DNA from: Rhodospirillaceae bacterium | GTDB lineage: Bacteria; Pseudomonadota; Alphaproteobacteria; Thalassobaculales; Thalassobaculaceae | Reading direction: 5' to 3' | Length of the DNA stretch: 64,000 bases | Assembly (NCBI GenBank): GCA_018401495.1 | Contig: JAGYJX010000018.1 | Coordinates: 62,001 to 126,000 of the forward strand | The notes under the pieces: generated by a model | What the model saw: the letters and a program-made list of their open reading frames with translations, nothing else | What the model was told of the DNA's origin: nothing | The model's database searches: none | Position numbers and translations under genes: made by a program | In this document: positions 43,721-52,177 of the stretch, piece after piece | Numbering within the stretch: position 1 is the first letter of the stretch | Layout: every line of letters starts with the position of its first letter

Positions 43721-44635
43721 ATGGCGGATATTACCGTTGGCTGGATCGGCATCGGCAACATGGGTTGGCCGATGGCCCGCAACGCCAAGCGCGCCGGCAT
43801 CGACATCGTGGTGTACGACGTCGATCAGGGTCGCATGGGCAAGTTCGCCGAGGAGTTCGACGCCCGGCGCGCGCCGACCCTGAAGGCGCTGGCCGAAATG
43901 TCGGACGTGATCGTGACGATCGTTCCGGACGGCAAGATCGTCCGCAAGATCTGCCTCGGCGACGGCGACCGCCTGGCCGACGGCTTCAAGCCCGGCGCCA
44001 TCGTCATCGACATGAGCTCGTCGGCACCGACCGGCACCCGCGCGCTCGGCGACGAGTTGCACCGGCTCGGCGTGACGCTGATCGACGCCCCGGTCTCGGG
44101 CGGGACCGCCGGCGCCGACGCGGCGACGCTGTCGATCATGGTCGGCGGCAGCGACGAGGCGGCGATCGCCAAGGTCATGCCGGTGTTCCAGGCGACCGGC
44201 AAGAACGTCTTCCGCTGCGGCTCGCTCGGCTGCGGCCACGCCATGAAGTGCCTGAACAACTACCTCTCGGCGGTCGGCCTGACCGCCGCCAACGAGGCGC
44301 TGATCGTCGGCCAGAAGTTCGGCCTCGACCCCGGCACCATGATCGACATCATCAACGTCTCGACCGGCCGCAACAACTCGACCGAGACCAAGTTCCACCA
44401 GCGCGTCCTGAACCGGAAGTACGGCTCCGGCTTCTCGGCCGCGCTGATGGCCAAGGACATCGGCATCGCGTCCGGGCTGGCCGGCGACCAGGAGGCGTTC
44501 GCGCCGCTGCTGCACACCCTCAACGAGATCTGGACCCAGGCCTCGGAGCAGCTTCCCGGCGTCGATCACGAGGTCTCGATCGAGTACTACGAGCGGGCCA
44601 ACGCCACCAAGCTGAAGCCCGGCAAGAAAGGCTGA
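43721..44635 (+). CDS. NAD(P)-dependent beta-hydroxyacid dehydrogenase
   Basis: 304 residues. Rossmann motif VGWIGIGNMGWPMARNAKRA; IDMSSSAPTGTRAL; IDAPVSGGTAGADAATLSIM; catalytic lysine helix in GHAMKCLNNYLSAVG; TKFHQRVLNRKYGSGFSAAL. Intact and complete. Twenty-eight bases after the decarboxylase-like gene, with GAAGGAG before the ATG. Same family as the enzyme at 5348-6227 but not a recent copy of it. Probably oxidises a 3-hydroxy acid or tartronate-semialdehyde-like substrate. Confidence 0.92.
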   Translation: MADITVGWIGIGNMGWPMARNAKRAGIDIVVYDVDQGRMGKFAEEFDARRAPTLKALAEMSDVIVTIVPDGKIVRKICLGDGDRLADGFKPGAIVIDMSSSAPTGTRALGDELHRLGVTLIDAPVSGGTAGADAATLSIMVGGSDEAAIAKVMPVFQATGKNVFRCGSLGCGHAMKCLNNYLSAVGLTAANEALIVGQKFGLDPGTMIDIINVSTGRNNSTETKFHQRVLNRKYGSGFSAALMAKDIGIASGLAGDQEAFAPLLHTLNEIWTQASEQLPGVDHEVSIEYYERANATKLKPGKKG

Positions 44636-44640
44636 TCGCG

Positions 44641-45556
44641 ATGGCCCGGAACTCGCCGCGCTTCGCCTTCATCGGCTTCGGCGAGGCCGGGCCGCTGATC
44701 GCCCGCGGGCTGCTGGACGCCGGCGCGGCGTCGGTGGCGGCCTACGACATCCTGATGGACGACCCGGCCGGCCGCGACGCCTGGGCCGCCCGGGCCGCCG
44801 CCGTGCCGGCGCGGGCGTGCGCCAGCCCGGCCGAGGCGGTGGCCGAGGCCGACATCGTCCTGTCGACCGTCACCTCCGAGCGCGCGCTGGAGGCGGCGAC
44901 GGCGGCCGCCCCGCACCTGCGGGCCGGCCAGCTCTATCTCGACCTGAACTCCTGCTCGCCGGGCAAGAAGGTGAAGGCCGCGGCCGTCGTCGGCGGCGCA
45001 TCCGGGCGTCCGCTACGTCGACGTGGCGGTCATGGACACCGTGCCCGGGCGCGGCCACACGGTCCCGATGCTGCTGGCCGGGCCGGCGGCGGCCGAGGCG
45101 GCCGAGCGGCTGGCCCCGTTCGGCATGACCCTGGAGGTTGTCGGCGACCGGGTCGGCCAGGCCTCAACCATCAAGATGGCGCGCAGCGTGTTCATGAAGG
45201 GGATCGAGGCGATCCTGTGCGAGAGCCTGGTGGCGGCCGACCGGGCCGGCGTCGCCGACCGAGTTCTGGGCTCGATCCAGGCGACCTTCCCCGGCCTGGA
45301 CTGGCGCGCCCTCGCCACCTACCACATGGGCCGGATGGCGCTGCACGGCCGGCGCCGGGCGATCGAGATGGACTCCGTCGCCGAGACCCTGCGCGACCTG
45401 AACCTCGACCCGTTCACCGCCCGGGGCACCGGGCAGCGGCAGATGTGGGTCGCCGAGCTCGGCCTGCGCGACCGGTTCGGCAAGGAAGGTCCAGCCACGC
45501 TGGAGCAGTTTTTGGCCGCCGTCGCCGACGCCGATCAGCCGCCGCGGAACGGGTAG
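44641..45556 (+). CDS. NAD(P)-binding dehydrogenase with DUF1932 domain (frameshifted)
   Basis: N-terminal Rossmann domain (FAFIGFGEAGPLIARGLLDA) and LYLDLNSCSPGKKVKAAA in one frame. A shift near 45005 (missing base in GGCGGCGCAT) moves to the frame with VMDTVPGRGHTVPMLLAGPA, TIKMARSVFMKGIEAILCES (catalytic-lysine-like K) and WRALATYHMGRMALHGRRRA, which is the DUF1932 C-terminal domain. About 305 residues when repaired. Five bases after the preceding dehydrogenase. Its substrate is unknown; relatives act in phosphogluconate-like or hydroxyacid breakdown. Confidence 0.85.
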
Positions 45557-46341
45557 GGTCCGTCGAACGGGTCGACCACGACCCGGTGGCTGACCAGTCC
45601 GGCGCCCGCAACCATGGTGTGCAGCTGGATGGCCGGCGGCTCGAACACAAAGCTGAGCGGCTGCTCGCCCGGCATGTCGAGGTGGATCTGGTGGGCGGCG
45701 CCGGACATGACATCAAGCACGGTGCCGGCGAACCGGACCGTCACCGGCCGGTGCAGATGACCAGCCAGGACGCGCTCGACGTTCGGGGCGCCGAGGATCA
45801 GCTCCTTGAAGCGCTCGGCGCCGTCGATCAACCGGAACGGATCCATGCGGGCCAGCCCGACCGGCACCGGCGGATGGTGCATGGCGACCACGGTGGGCGT
45901 GCTCCGGTCCTTGGCCAGCTCCGCCGACAGCCAGTCCAGCCGGACCCGGCACAACGCGCCCGACGGCTTGCCCTGGTCGAGGGTGTCGAGCACCAGCACC
46001 CGGCACTCACCGAGTTCGAGGGCATACTGGACGAACGGCTGGCCGGCATCCCAGTAGCCGAGGTCGGGAAAGCTCTGACGGAACGCCTCGCGGCCATCGT
46101 GGTTGCCGAGCGCCAGGAAGCTCGGCATCGCCAGCGGCGCCAGACGCTCGGCCAGCAGCGCGTACTCGGCCGGCGCGCCGCCATCGACCAGGTCGCCGGT
46201 GATCAGCAGCAGGTCCGGCCGCGGGCGAAGCGCGTTCAGCCGGGCCACGGCGCGGTCGAGGAACCCGGGCGTGTCGATCCGGCCCGCCAACCGGTCGCCG
46301 GGCAGCCGGATATGCGGATCGGTGATCTGCGCAATCAGCAT
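45535..46341 (-). CDS. Metallophosphoesterase, CpdA-like (3',5'-cyclic nucleotide phosphodiesterase type)
   Basis: 268 residues. Metal-binding blocks in order: IAQITDPHI (D, H), LLITGDLVDGG (G-D), LALGNHDGREAF (G-N-H-D), VVAMHHPPVP (H-H) and VLAGHLHRPV (G-H-x-H). It has the size and spacing of CpdA/Rv0805 class III cAMP phosphodiesterases. The 3' end overlaps the dehydrogenase gene by 22 bases (convergent). The ATG at 46341 has GGAGGACGCC upstream. Nucleotide specificity is not certain from sequence. Confidence 0.87.
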   Translation of the reverse strand: MLIAQITDPHIRLPGDRLAGRIDTPGFLDRAVARLNALRPRPDLLLITGDLVDGGAPAEYALLAERLAPLAMPSFLALGNHDGREAFRQSFPDLGYWDAGQPFVQYALELGECRVLVLDTLDQGKPSGALCRVRLDWLSAELAKDRSTPTVVAMHHPPVPVGLARMDPFRLIDGAERFKELILGAPNVERVLAGHLHRPVTVRFAGTVLDVMSGAAHQIHLDMPGEQPLSFVFEPPAIQLHTMVAGAGLVSHRVVVDPFDGPYPFRGG

Positions 46342-46525
46342 GGCGTCCTCCGTCGTCCCGCCCGACTATACCGGCCGGCGGCGCTCCGGCAGAAGCCCGA
46401 TCGCGGCGCCCGCGCTTCTCCCTGGACAAGATTTTTCTTGGGCTTACATGTACCGGGACTCGGCCGGCAGCCCCCGCAACGGCCGCGCCCGACGTCACCC
46501 CGGATTCCTGAGAGGAGAGCGACCG

Positions 46526-47131
46526 ATGGCATTCGAACTTCCCCCGCTGCCCTACGCATACGACGCGCTGGCGCCGTACATGTCGGCGGAGACGCTGGAG
46601 TTTCACCACGACAAGCACCACAACGCCTATGTCGTGAACGGCAACAACCTGCTGAAGGGCACCGGCCTCGAGGACAAGTCGCTCGAGGACGTGGTGAAGG
46701 CCTCGTACAAGGACGACAAGCTGGCCGGCCTGTTCAATAACGCTTCCCAGCACTGGAACCACATCGAGTTCTGGCAGTGGATGAAGCCGAACGGTGGCGG
46801 CGCCATGCCGGGCGAGCTGGAGAAGCGGATCGTCGCCGACTTCGGCAGCGTCGACAAGTTCAAGGAGGACTTCGTCAACGCCGGCGTCACCCAGTTCGGG
46901 TCCGGCTGGTGCTGGCTGGCGGTCGGCGCCGATGGCAAGCTGAAGGTCACCAAGACGCCGAACGGGGTGAACCCGGTGGCCCTTGGAGAGACCGCGCTGC
47001 TCGGCTGCGACGTGTGGGAGCATTCCTACTACATCGACTATCGCAACCGCCGTCCGGACTACGTCAAGGCGTTCGTCGAGAACATGGTGAACTGGGAGCG
47101 CGTTGCCCAGTTGCTCGCCAAGGCCTCCTGA
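46526..47131 (+). CDS. sodB: Superoxide dismutase, Fe/Mn family
   Basis: 201 residues. Metal ligands: His in LEFHHDKHHNAYV, His in LFNNASQHWNHIEFWQW, and the D-x-W-x-H motif (DVWEHSYYIDYRNRRPDYV). Conserved active-site glutamine/glycine region WCWLAVGADGKLKV. AGAGGAG lies 6 bases upstream of the ATG. The sequence is closer to Fe-type alphaproteobacterial enzymes. Cytoplasmic superoxide removal. A strong terminator follows. Confidence 0.95.
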   Translation: MAFELPPLPYAYDALAPYMSAETLEFHHDKHHNAYVVNGNNLLKGTGLEDKSLEDVVKASYKDDKLAGLFNNASQHWNHIEFWQWMKPNGGGAMPGELEKRIVADFGSVDKFKEDFVNAGVTQFGSGWCWLAVGADGKLKVTKTPNGVNPVALGETALLGCDVWEHSYYIDYRNRRPDYVKAFVENMVNWERVAQLLAKAS

Positions 47132-47138
47132 ATACCGG

Positions 47139-47169
47139 CGGACACGGTCCCTTCGGGGTGCCGTGTCCG
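47139..47169 (+). terminator. Rho-independent-type terminator of sodB
   Basis: CGGACACGG (47139-47147) pairs with CCGTGTCCG (47161-47169), extended by CCC/GGG around a TTCG tetraloop. The stem lies 8 bases past the stop codon, followed by a short pyrimidine-rich stretch (TCCTTCCC). Confidence 0.8.
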
Positions 47170-47324
47170 TCCTTCCCGCGGCAGCGACCGATCGACCCGA
47201 AGTACACGGGCAAGTTGCGGTCACTGCCCGGTACAAGCGCATAACGTCCGCGGCGATTGGTTCTTGTTCCGATTCAGTCCTGCGTGCAACACTTTAGGCT
47301 CGTCGTCCCGGACGGACAAAAACC

Positions 47325-48716
47325 ATGGAAGCCGACTCTGCCTCGTTCTGGCTCACCCCGAAGGGGATCGGCCCGCGGCTCTCGGATGGCCGGGGGGCGG
47401 AGCGCACCATGTGGGCCACCGCGATCAATCTCATGGGTTGGATCGACGTCGAGATTGGCGAACGGGTGGCCGAGGTTCACGTCGATCCCGACGTTGTGGG
47501 AGACGAGATCCTCGCCCTCTTGCCGGACGCGCTCGCCCGCCGCGCCGACGGCCGACGGATCACCATCAACCTGATCCGAGGCGACGCAAGACCGGCATCG
47601 GTGTGCTTCTCGGACCTAAACGTGGCGATCCGCTACTTGCAGAGTTCGGTTCGCAGCCGGCGCGGCGACAACGGTGCCCCGTCGATCGACGAGATTCTCC
47701 GCGGCATCGAGCGCGCGGACGACACCGCGAGCCCTGACCGGCCTCCGCTGGCCATCACCGCCGCCACCCAGGCATCGCCGGGTCGATCGATCAGCGACAT
47801 TGAACTGGCCATGATCGCCGCCGAATCCCTGGCGGCCCGACTGCGCACGGCCGAGTGGCTCGATTCCGAGGGCCGGTACCGGCGCCGGTTGAGCGACCAG
47901 TTGCCGCACGATGCGCCGGATATGGTGCTGTTCGCGCTGCATTCGCTTGGCTGGGCGGGGATCGAGCGGTCATGGCTGCACGCCGGGACCGCCCTTGAAA
48001 CGGTTCCGGCGACGCGGATCGTCGTCGATCCGCACGGCGTTGAGCCGGCGACCGTGGAGCGGCTGGCGGAACTGTGCGCGGTTTGGTCGGATGCCCTCGA
48101 GCCGCTGTCACTCGCCTGGTGGGACGGCGCCACCTGGCAGAGCGAATACGGACGCGCCGAGCAGGTTGCCGATCGGGTCCGCCATCTGGTTACCGCCCGT
48201 CAGCATGCCCAGTTTCCGACCACCATACAGTCGATCGCGCTTGAGCCTGACCGCCTGCCAAGCGACGTGGCGCCCCACCACCGCGACCTGATTGCCCGCG
48301 CGGTCCGCACCTGGTGGGCCTACGGCGGGAACAGCGACGAGGGGTCCGGCCTGATCGAGGCCCTGGAGCGCGAGGGCGCCAAAACGGCCCGCGCCAAGCT
48401 GGTGGAACTCGACCAGGAGAACCAGTTCAGGATCGCCGCGTACGCGGGCGGTGACGACAGCCTGTGGGACGAGATCGCGCCCGCCCAGATGGTCGGCAAA
48501 CGCTTGGTCGACACACCGGATCGGCGTCTCGGCCGACGGGTCGAACTCGACGTACAGACCGCGGTCAAGCGCGGATCACCGCTGGTGCATCGCTGCCGGG
48601 GGGTGTTGATGACGCAGGGCGGGCCCGCCCCGTTCGACTGGGTTCGTCTGAGTCTGCCGCTGTACCGCCGCGCCCACCCGACGCCACGGTCGGTGTTCAC
48701 CATCTGCATGGTCTGA
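47325..48716 (+). CDS. Protein of unknown function with PAS_5-like C-terminal segment
   Basis: 463 residues, intact. I do not recognise residues 1-330 (IDVEIGERVAEVHVDPDVVG, RITINLIRGDARPASVCFSD, IERSWLHAGTALETVPATRI). The last 100 residues look like the second half of a PAS_5 domain: FRIAAYAGGDDSLWDEIAP, MVGKRLVDTPDRRLGRRVEL, DVQTAVKRGSPLVHRCRGVL and WVRLSLPLYRRA. No membrane helix and no catalytic motif. The ATG at 47325 has a weak site. No regulator or operon partner is evident. Confidence 0.6.
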   Translation: MEADSASFWLTPKGIGPRLSDGRGAERTMWATAINLMGWIDVEIGERVAEVHVDPDVVGDEILALLPDALARRADGRRITINLIRGDARPASVCFSDLNVAIRYLQSSVRSRRGDNGAPSIDEILRGIERADDTASPDRPPLAITAATQASPGRSISDIELAMIAAESLAARLRTAEWLDSEGRYRRRLSDQLPHDAPDMVLFALHSLGWAGIERSWLHAGTALETVPATRIVVDPHGVEPATVERLAELCAVWSDALEPLSLAWWDGATWQSEYGRAEQVADRVRHLVTARQHAQFPTTIQSIALEPDRLPSDVAPHHRDLIARAVRTWWAYGGNSDEGSGLIEALEREGAKTARAKLVELDQENQFRIAAYAGGDDSLWDEIAPAQMVGKRLVDTPDRRLGRRVELDVQTAVKRGSPLVHRCRGVLMTQGGPAPFDWVRLSLPLYRRAHPTPRSVFTICMV

Positions 48717-48759
48717 GATCGCGCGGCGATCGCCGCCGATGCCCGCCGTCGAGGCTCCG

Positions 48760-49317
48760 ATGACCGACCGCGCGCCGCGCCCCGCCGCGTTTCTGGATCG
48801 CGACGGCGTGCTGAACCACGACATCGGCTATGCTTACCGTCCCGACCAGGTGACGTGGATCGAGGGCGCAATGGCCGCCGTTCGGTCGCTGAACCGGGCC
48901 GGCTATTTCGTGTTCGTCGTCACCAACCAGTCCGGCATTGCGCGCGGGCTGTACGGCGAAGAGCAGGTCCAGAGCCTGCATCGCTGGATGGACGAGCGCC
49001 TTGCCGAACACGACGCCCATGTCGACGACTGGCGCTACTGCCCGTATCACCCCGACAATCAGGTCCAGCGCTACGCCCGTTACGCCGACTGGCGCAAACC
49101 CGCCCCCGGCATGCTGCTCGACCTCATGGATCGCTGGCAGGTGCGACGCGCCGGATCGTTCCTGATCGGCGACCGGGACAGCGACATGCAGGCGGCCGCC
49201 GCCGCGGGTGTCGCGGGCCGGCTCTACGAGGGCGGCAACCTCGACGGGTTCGTGCGACGCTTGCTTGCCGCCGACGGGACCGTTATCTCCGAGGTTGGGG
49301 AGGACGCGAATCGATGA
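48760..49317 (+). CDS. HAD-IIIA phosphatase, GmhB-like (heptose bisphosphate phosphatase family)
   Basis: 185 residues from the ATG at 48760 (GAGG upstream); an ATG at 48739 is also in frame. HAD motifs: I FLDRDGVLN, II VVTNQSGIARG, III RKPAPGML, IV FLIGDRDSDM. The loop that carries the structural zinc in E. coli GmhB (C-P-x-H ... C-x-C-R-K-P) is CPYHPDN and then DWRKP, so two of the four zinc cysteines are missing. That makes dephosphorylation of heptose bisphosphate probable but not certain; a HisB-N-like histidinol phosphatase is the alternative. Next to mannose-nucleotide synthesis, so sugar metabolism fits. Confidence 0.85.
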   Translation: MTDRAPRPAAFLDRDGVLNHDIGYAYRPDQVTWIEGAMAAVRSLNRAGYFVFVVTNQSGIARGLYGEEQVQSLHRWMDERLAEHDAHVDDWRYCPYHPDNQVQRYARYADWRKPAPGMLLDLMDRWQVRRAGSFLIGDRDSDMQAAAAAGVAGRLYEGGNLDGFVRRLLAADGTVISEVGEDANR

Positions 49318-49625
49318 AACATTCCAGACGGCTCGTGGCCCTTGCGGCCGCGCTGCTGCTGACCGCGCCGGATGCGGTCGCCCAGGTCAAGTCGGCGAAC
49401 CCGGCAACCGCCTGGGTTTACGCCCCCAATGTCACGGTCAACGACCTGTGGCGCGCGGTGCGCGATGGCCAGGTGCAGGTCGTCTCCTCGGCGGCGGCGT
49501 CGGATCCCAAGGGCGGGCTGGCGCTGGTGACGGTGTTCCGCGGCCAGGGTGAGGTTTGGCGCTGCGTCGAGCGCACCGATTCCGGCATGGTCGAGCGGAA
49601 TTTCGCCTGCGCCAGGGTCCGATGA
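49314..49625 (+). CDS. Small secreted protein of unknown function
   Basis: 103 residues with a signal peptide (residues 1-23, LVALAAALLLTAPDAVAQ). The mature part has WVYAPNVTVNDLWRAVRDGQ, VQVVSSAAASDPKGGLALVT and two cysteines (WRCVE, FACAR) that could form a disulfide. The start overlaps the HAD stop by 4 bases, so it is translated with it. I do not recognise the family. Confidence 0.7.
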   Translation: MKHSRRLVALAAALLLTAPDAVAQVKSANPATAWVYAPNVTVNDLWRAVRDGQVQVVSSAAASDPKGGLALVTVFRGQGEVWRCVERTDSGMVERNFACARVR

Positions 49626-49635
49626 GCATCCGGGC

Positions 49636-51085
49636 GTGACCGCGCCGTACACCCGCATCGTCCCGGTCATCCTGTGCGGTGGCGCCGGTACCCGTCTGTG
49701 GCCGTTGTCGCGGGCCCAGCATCCCAAGCAGTTCCTCGGTCTGCTCGGCGAGGTCGACCATGCTGCAGTCGACGGCACGCCGCGTGTCGGATCCCGGACG
49801 CTTCGGGGAGCCGGTGGTGATCGCCAACGTCGAGCATCGCTTCCTCGTCGCCGAGCAACTGCGCGCCGCCGGCATCCGCCCCCGCGTCATCCTGCTCGAG
49901 TCCGAAGGCCGCAATTCGGCCCCGGCTGCGGCCGTCGCGGCGCGCCGGATCCTGGCCGAGGATCCCGGCGCCCTGCTCCTGCTTCTGGCCGCCGACCACG
50001 CCATGACGCGCCCGGAGGTGTTCATCGAGGCCGTCGACCGAGCCCGCCCGGCCGCCGAGGCCGGGTTGATCGTGACCTTCGGCATCCGCCCCGACCGGCC
50101 GGAGACCGGGTACGGCTACGTGCTCGCCGGGCGCGAGCGGCCGGGCGAGCCGGGGGTGCACACGGCCGACCGCTTCGTCGAGAAGCCGGACGCCGCCACC
50201 GCCTCCGGGTATCTCGCGGACGGCCGCTACCTCTGGAACTCCGGCAACTTCTCGCCCGCGCCGACATCCTGGCCGGCGAGATCGCGCGGCTGGCCCCGGC
50301 CGTCGACGCCGCCGCCCGCGCCGCCCTCGCCGGTGCCGCCCGCGACCTCGACTTCGAGCGGCTGGACGCGAGCGCGTTCGCCGACGCCCCGTCGATCTCG
50401 ATCGACTACGCGGTCATGGAGAAGACCGACCGGGCGGCGGTGGTGCCGTGCGATCCGGGGTGGAGCGACGTCGGCTCGTTCACGGCGCTGCGCACCCTGG
50501 CGGCCAGGGACGCGGCCGGCAACGCCCTGGTCGGCGACACGCTCGCCATCGACACCCGCGACAGCCTGGTGCGCAGCACCGGCCCGCTGGTCGCCACGCT
50601 CGGCGTATCGGGGCTGGTGATCGTGGCGACGCCCGACGCCGTCCTGGTCGCCGACGCCGCCCGCGCCCAGGACGTGAAGACCGTGGTGGACCGCCTGCGC
50701 GCCGACGGCCGCGGCGAGGCCGACGGCCACCAGGAGGTGCACCGGCCCTGGGGCTCGTACCGCACCCTCGACCGAGGCCCCGGCTTCCAGGTCGAAGCAG
50801 ATCCGGGTGCATCCCGGCGGCAGGCTGTCGCTGCAGAGCCACCGGCACCGCGCCGAGCACTGGGTGGTGATCGAGGGCACCGCCAGGGTCACCCGGGGCC
50901 CCGGCCGGGACGCGCTGGAAACCGTCGACCTGGGCCGCAACCGCTCAATCGACATTCCGCTCGGCTGGGTTCATCGCCTGGAGAACCCCACCGACACGCC
51001 GGTGGCGATCGTCGAGGTGCAGTCGGGGGACTATCTCGGCGAGGACGACATCGAACGCTACGACGACGCCTACGGACGCGGCTGA
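49636..51085 (+). CDS. manC: Mannose-1-phosphate guanylyltransferase / mannose-6-phosphate isomerase (three frameshifts)
   Basis: Makes GDP-mannose for polysaccharide. GTG at 49636 opens with IVPVILCGGAGTRLWPLSRA and HPKQFLGLLG (nucleotide-binding signature). The protein then changes frame near 49770 (to GEPVVIANVEHRFLVAEQLR, GALLLLLAADHAMTRPEVFI, RPETGYGYVLAG, FVEKPDAATASGYL, LWNSGNF), near 50260 (to ISIDYAVMEKTDRAAVVPCD, GWSDVGSFTALRTLA) and near 50800 (to the cupin PMI part: HPGGRLSLQSHRHRAEHWVV, IPLGWVHRLENPTDTPVAIV). About 482 residues after repair, the normal bifunctional length. Its PMI domain metal residues H-R-H and E are present. Confidence 0.87.
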
Positions 51086-51678
51086 GACTCCGATCCGACC
51101 GCGTACAGGCGCCGCATCGGCCGGCGGCGGATCCGGTAGACCGCGGCCGGCGGGAAGTTCGAGAACGTCCGGCCGATCCGGAACGCCTTCAGCCCGAGAC
51201 GCTCCAGGATCAACCGCGGCACCGGGCAGCGGGCACCGTAGGTGAACTGGTAGAACGCCCCGTCCGGGCTGAGATGGGCGAACGCGCCGTCCAGGACGCC
51301 CATGATCTGGCGTGCCGGCATCGACAGGAAGGGCAGGCCACTGATCACCGCCTTGACCGGCTCGCCGCCGAACAGTTCGACGCGGCCGAGGTCGGTGGCG
51401 TCCATCGCGAGAACCCGGACCCCGGGAAAGCGTTCGCCGAGCATCGTCGCGAATTCGGCGCCGCGCTCGACCAGCGCCAGCCGGTCGGCCGGCACCCCGC
51501 GCGCCAGCAGGGCCCGGGTGAACACACCGGTCCCCGGGCCGAGTTCGACGACCGGTGTCGTCTCGGGCGTGATCTCCGACGTGATCAGCGCGGCCAGCGC
51601 GTTGCTCGACGGGGTGATCGAGGCGACGCGTCGTGGATCGGTGATCCAGGCACGCAGGAACTGGACGGCATCGCTCAT
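51070..51678 (-). CDS. Phospholipid N-methyltransferase-like SAM methyltransferase (PmtA type)
   Basis: 202 residues from the ATG at 51678. The class I SAM motif is PVVELGPGTGVFTRALLARG, preceded by the PmtA-typical VASITPSSNALAALI. Further: LALVERGAEFATMLGERFPG, VRVLAMDATDLG, AVISGLPFLSMPARQIMGVL. Converts phosphatidylethanolamine toward phosphatidylcholine in relatives; an rRNA adenine dimethyltransferase (KsgA-like) is the alternative with similar motifs, but the length and ITPSS segment favour PmtA. The 3' end overlaps manC by 16 bases, convergent. Confidence 0.78.
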   Translation of the reverse strand: MSDAVQFLRAWITDPRRVASITPSSNALAALITSEITPETTPVVELGPGTGVFTRALLARGVPADRLALVERGAEFATMLGERFPGVRVLAMDATDLGRVELFGGEPVKAVISGLPFLSMPARQIMGVLDGAFAHLSPDGAFYQFTYGARCPVPRLILERLGLKAFRIGRTFSNFPPAAVYRIRRRPMRRLYAVGSESQPRP

Positions 51679-51854
51679 GATCGGTGAATGGGTACCTCGA
51701 GAAGGATGGCCGGACCATACAGCCGACACAGTGTATGACATAGCCATGACATCGGCAAAATGAAGCGGGACACCCGAAGAACGTTCCATCGGCCACGGCC
51801 GCTGGCGAACGGCTCCCGCCGCGGCCAGCGGCAAGCCGGCGTCGCGCCGTGGAG

Positions 51855-52145
51855 CCCGCTCATGTCGTCATCCCGGCCAAGCGAAGCGCGAGCCGGACCC
51901 AGCCGCCGCTCCGTCGGCGCACCCCGGCGCGCACCCATCGCCCCGTGGCCCCCGGATAGCCGCGGCTTCGCCTCGGCTTCCGGGGTGACGACAAAAGGTG
52001 GGGAACAACGAAGGCAGAGGGGCCGATCACGGAGCGCACCCCGCTCCTGTCGTCATCCCGGCCAAGCGAAGCGCGAGCCGGGAACCAGCCGCCGCTCCGT
52101 CGGCGCACCCCGGCGAGCCTCCGTCGCTTCGGGTGACGACAAAAA
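51855..52145. repeat. Array C: palindromic repeat copies (CGTCATCCCGGCCAAGCG type)
   Basis: CGTCATCCCGGCCAAGCGAA occurs at 51866 and 52052, 186 bases apart, each followed by GCGCGAGCCGG and the shared CAGCCGCCGCTCCGTCGGCG, with GGGGTGACGACAAAA at the 3' side. The CGTCATCCCGGCCAAGCG core also occurs at the edges of array B, so this is a related family with a different body. No gene is present between 51679 and 52177. Confidence 0.75.
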
Positions 52146-52177
52146 GAGGGGAGCGACGCGGCGCCGGCGCCGTCCTC

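Noticed and set aside
46430..46460. Hairpin AAGA-TTTTTCTT upstream of sodB as a Fur-type site
   Set aside because: Too short and not matching a Fur or Mur consensus well enough to call.
43765..46740. 991-residue plus-strand ORF
   Set aside because: Runs in the wrong frame through two dehydrogenase genes and antisense to the phosphodiesterase. Arginine/proline-rich low-complexity product, no domain.
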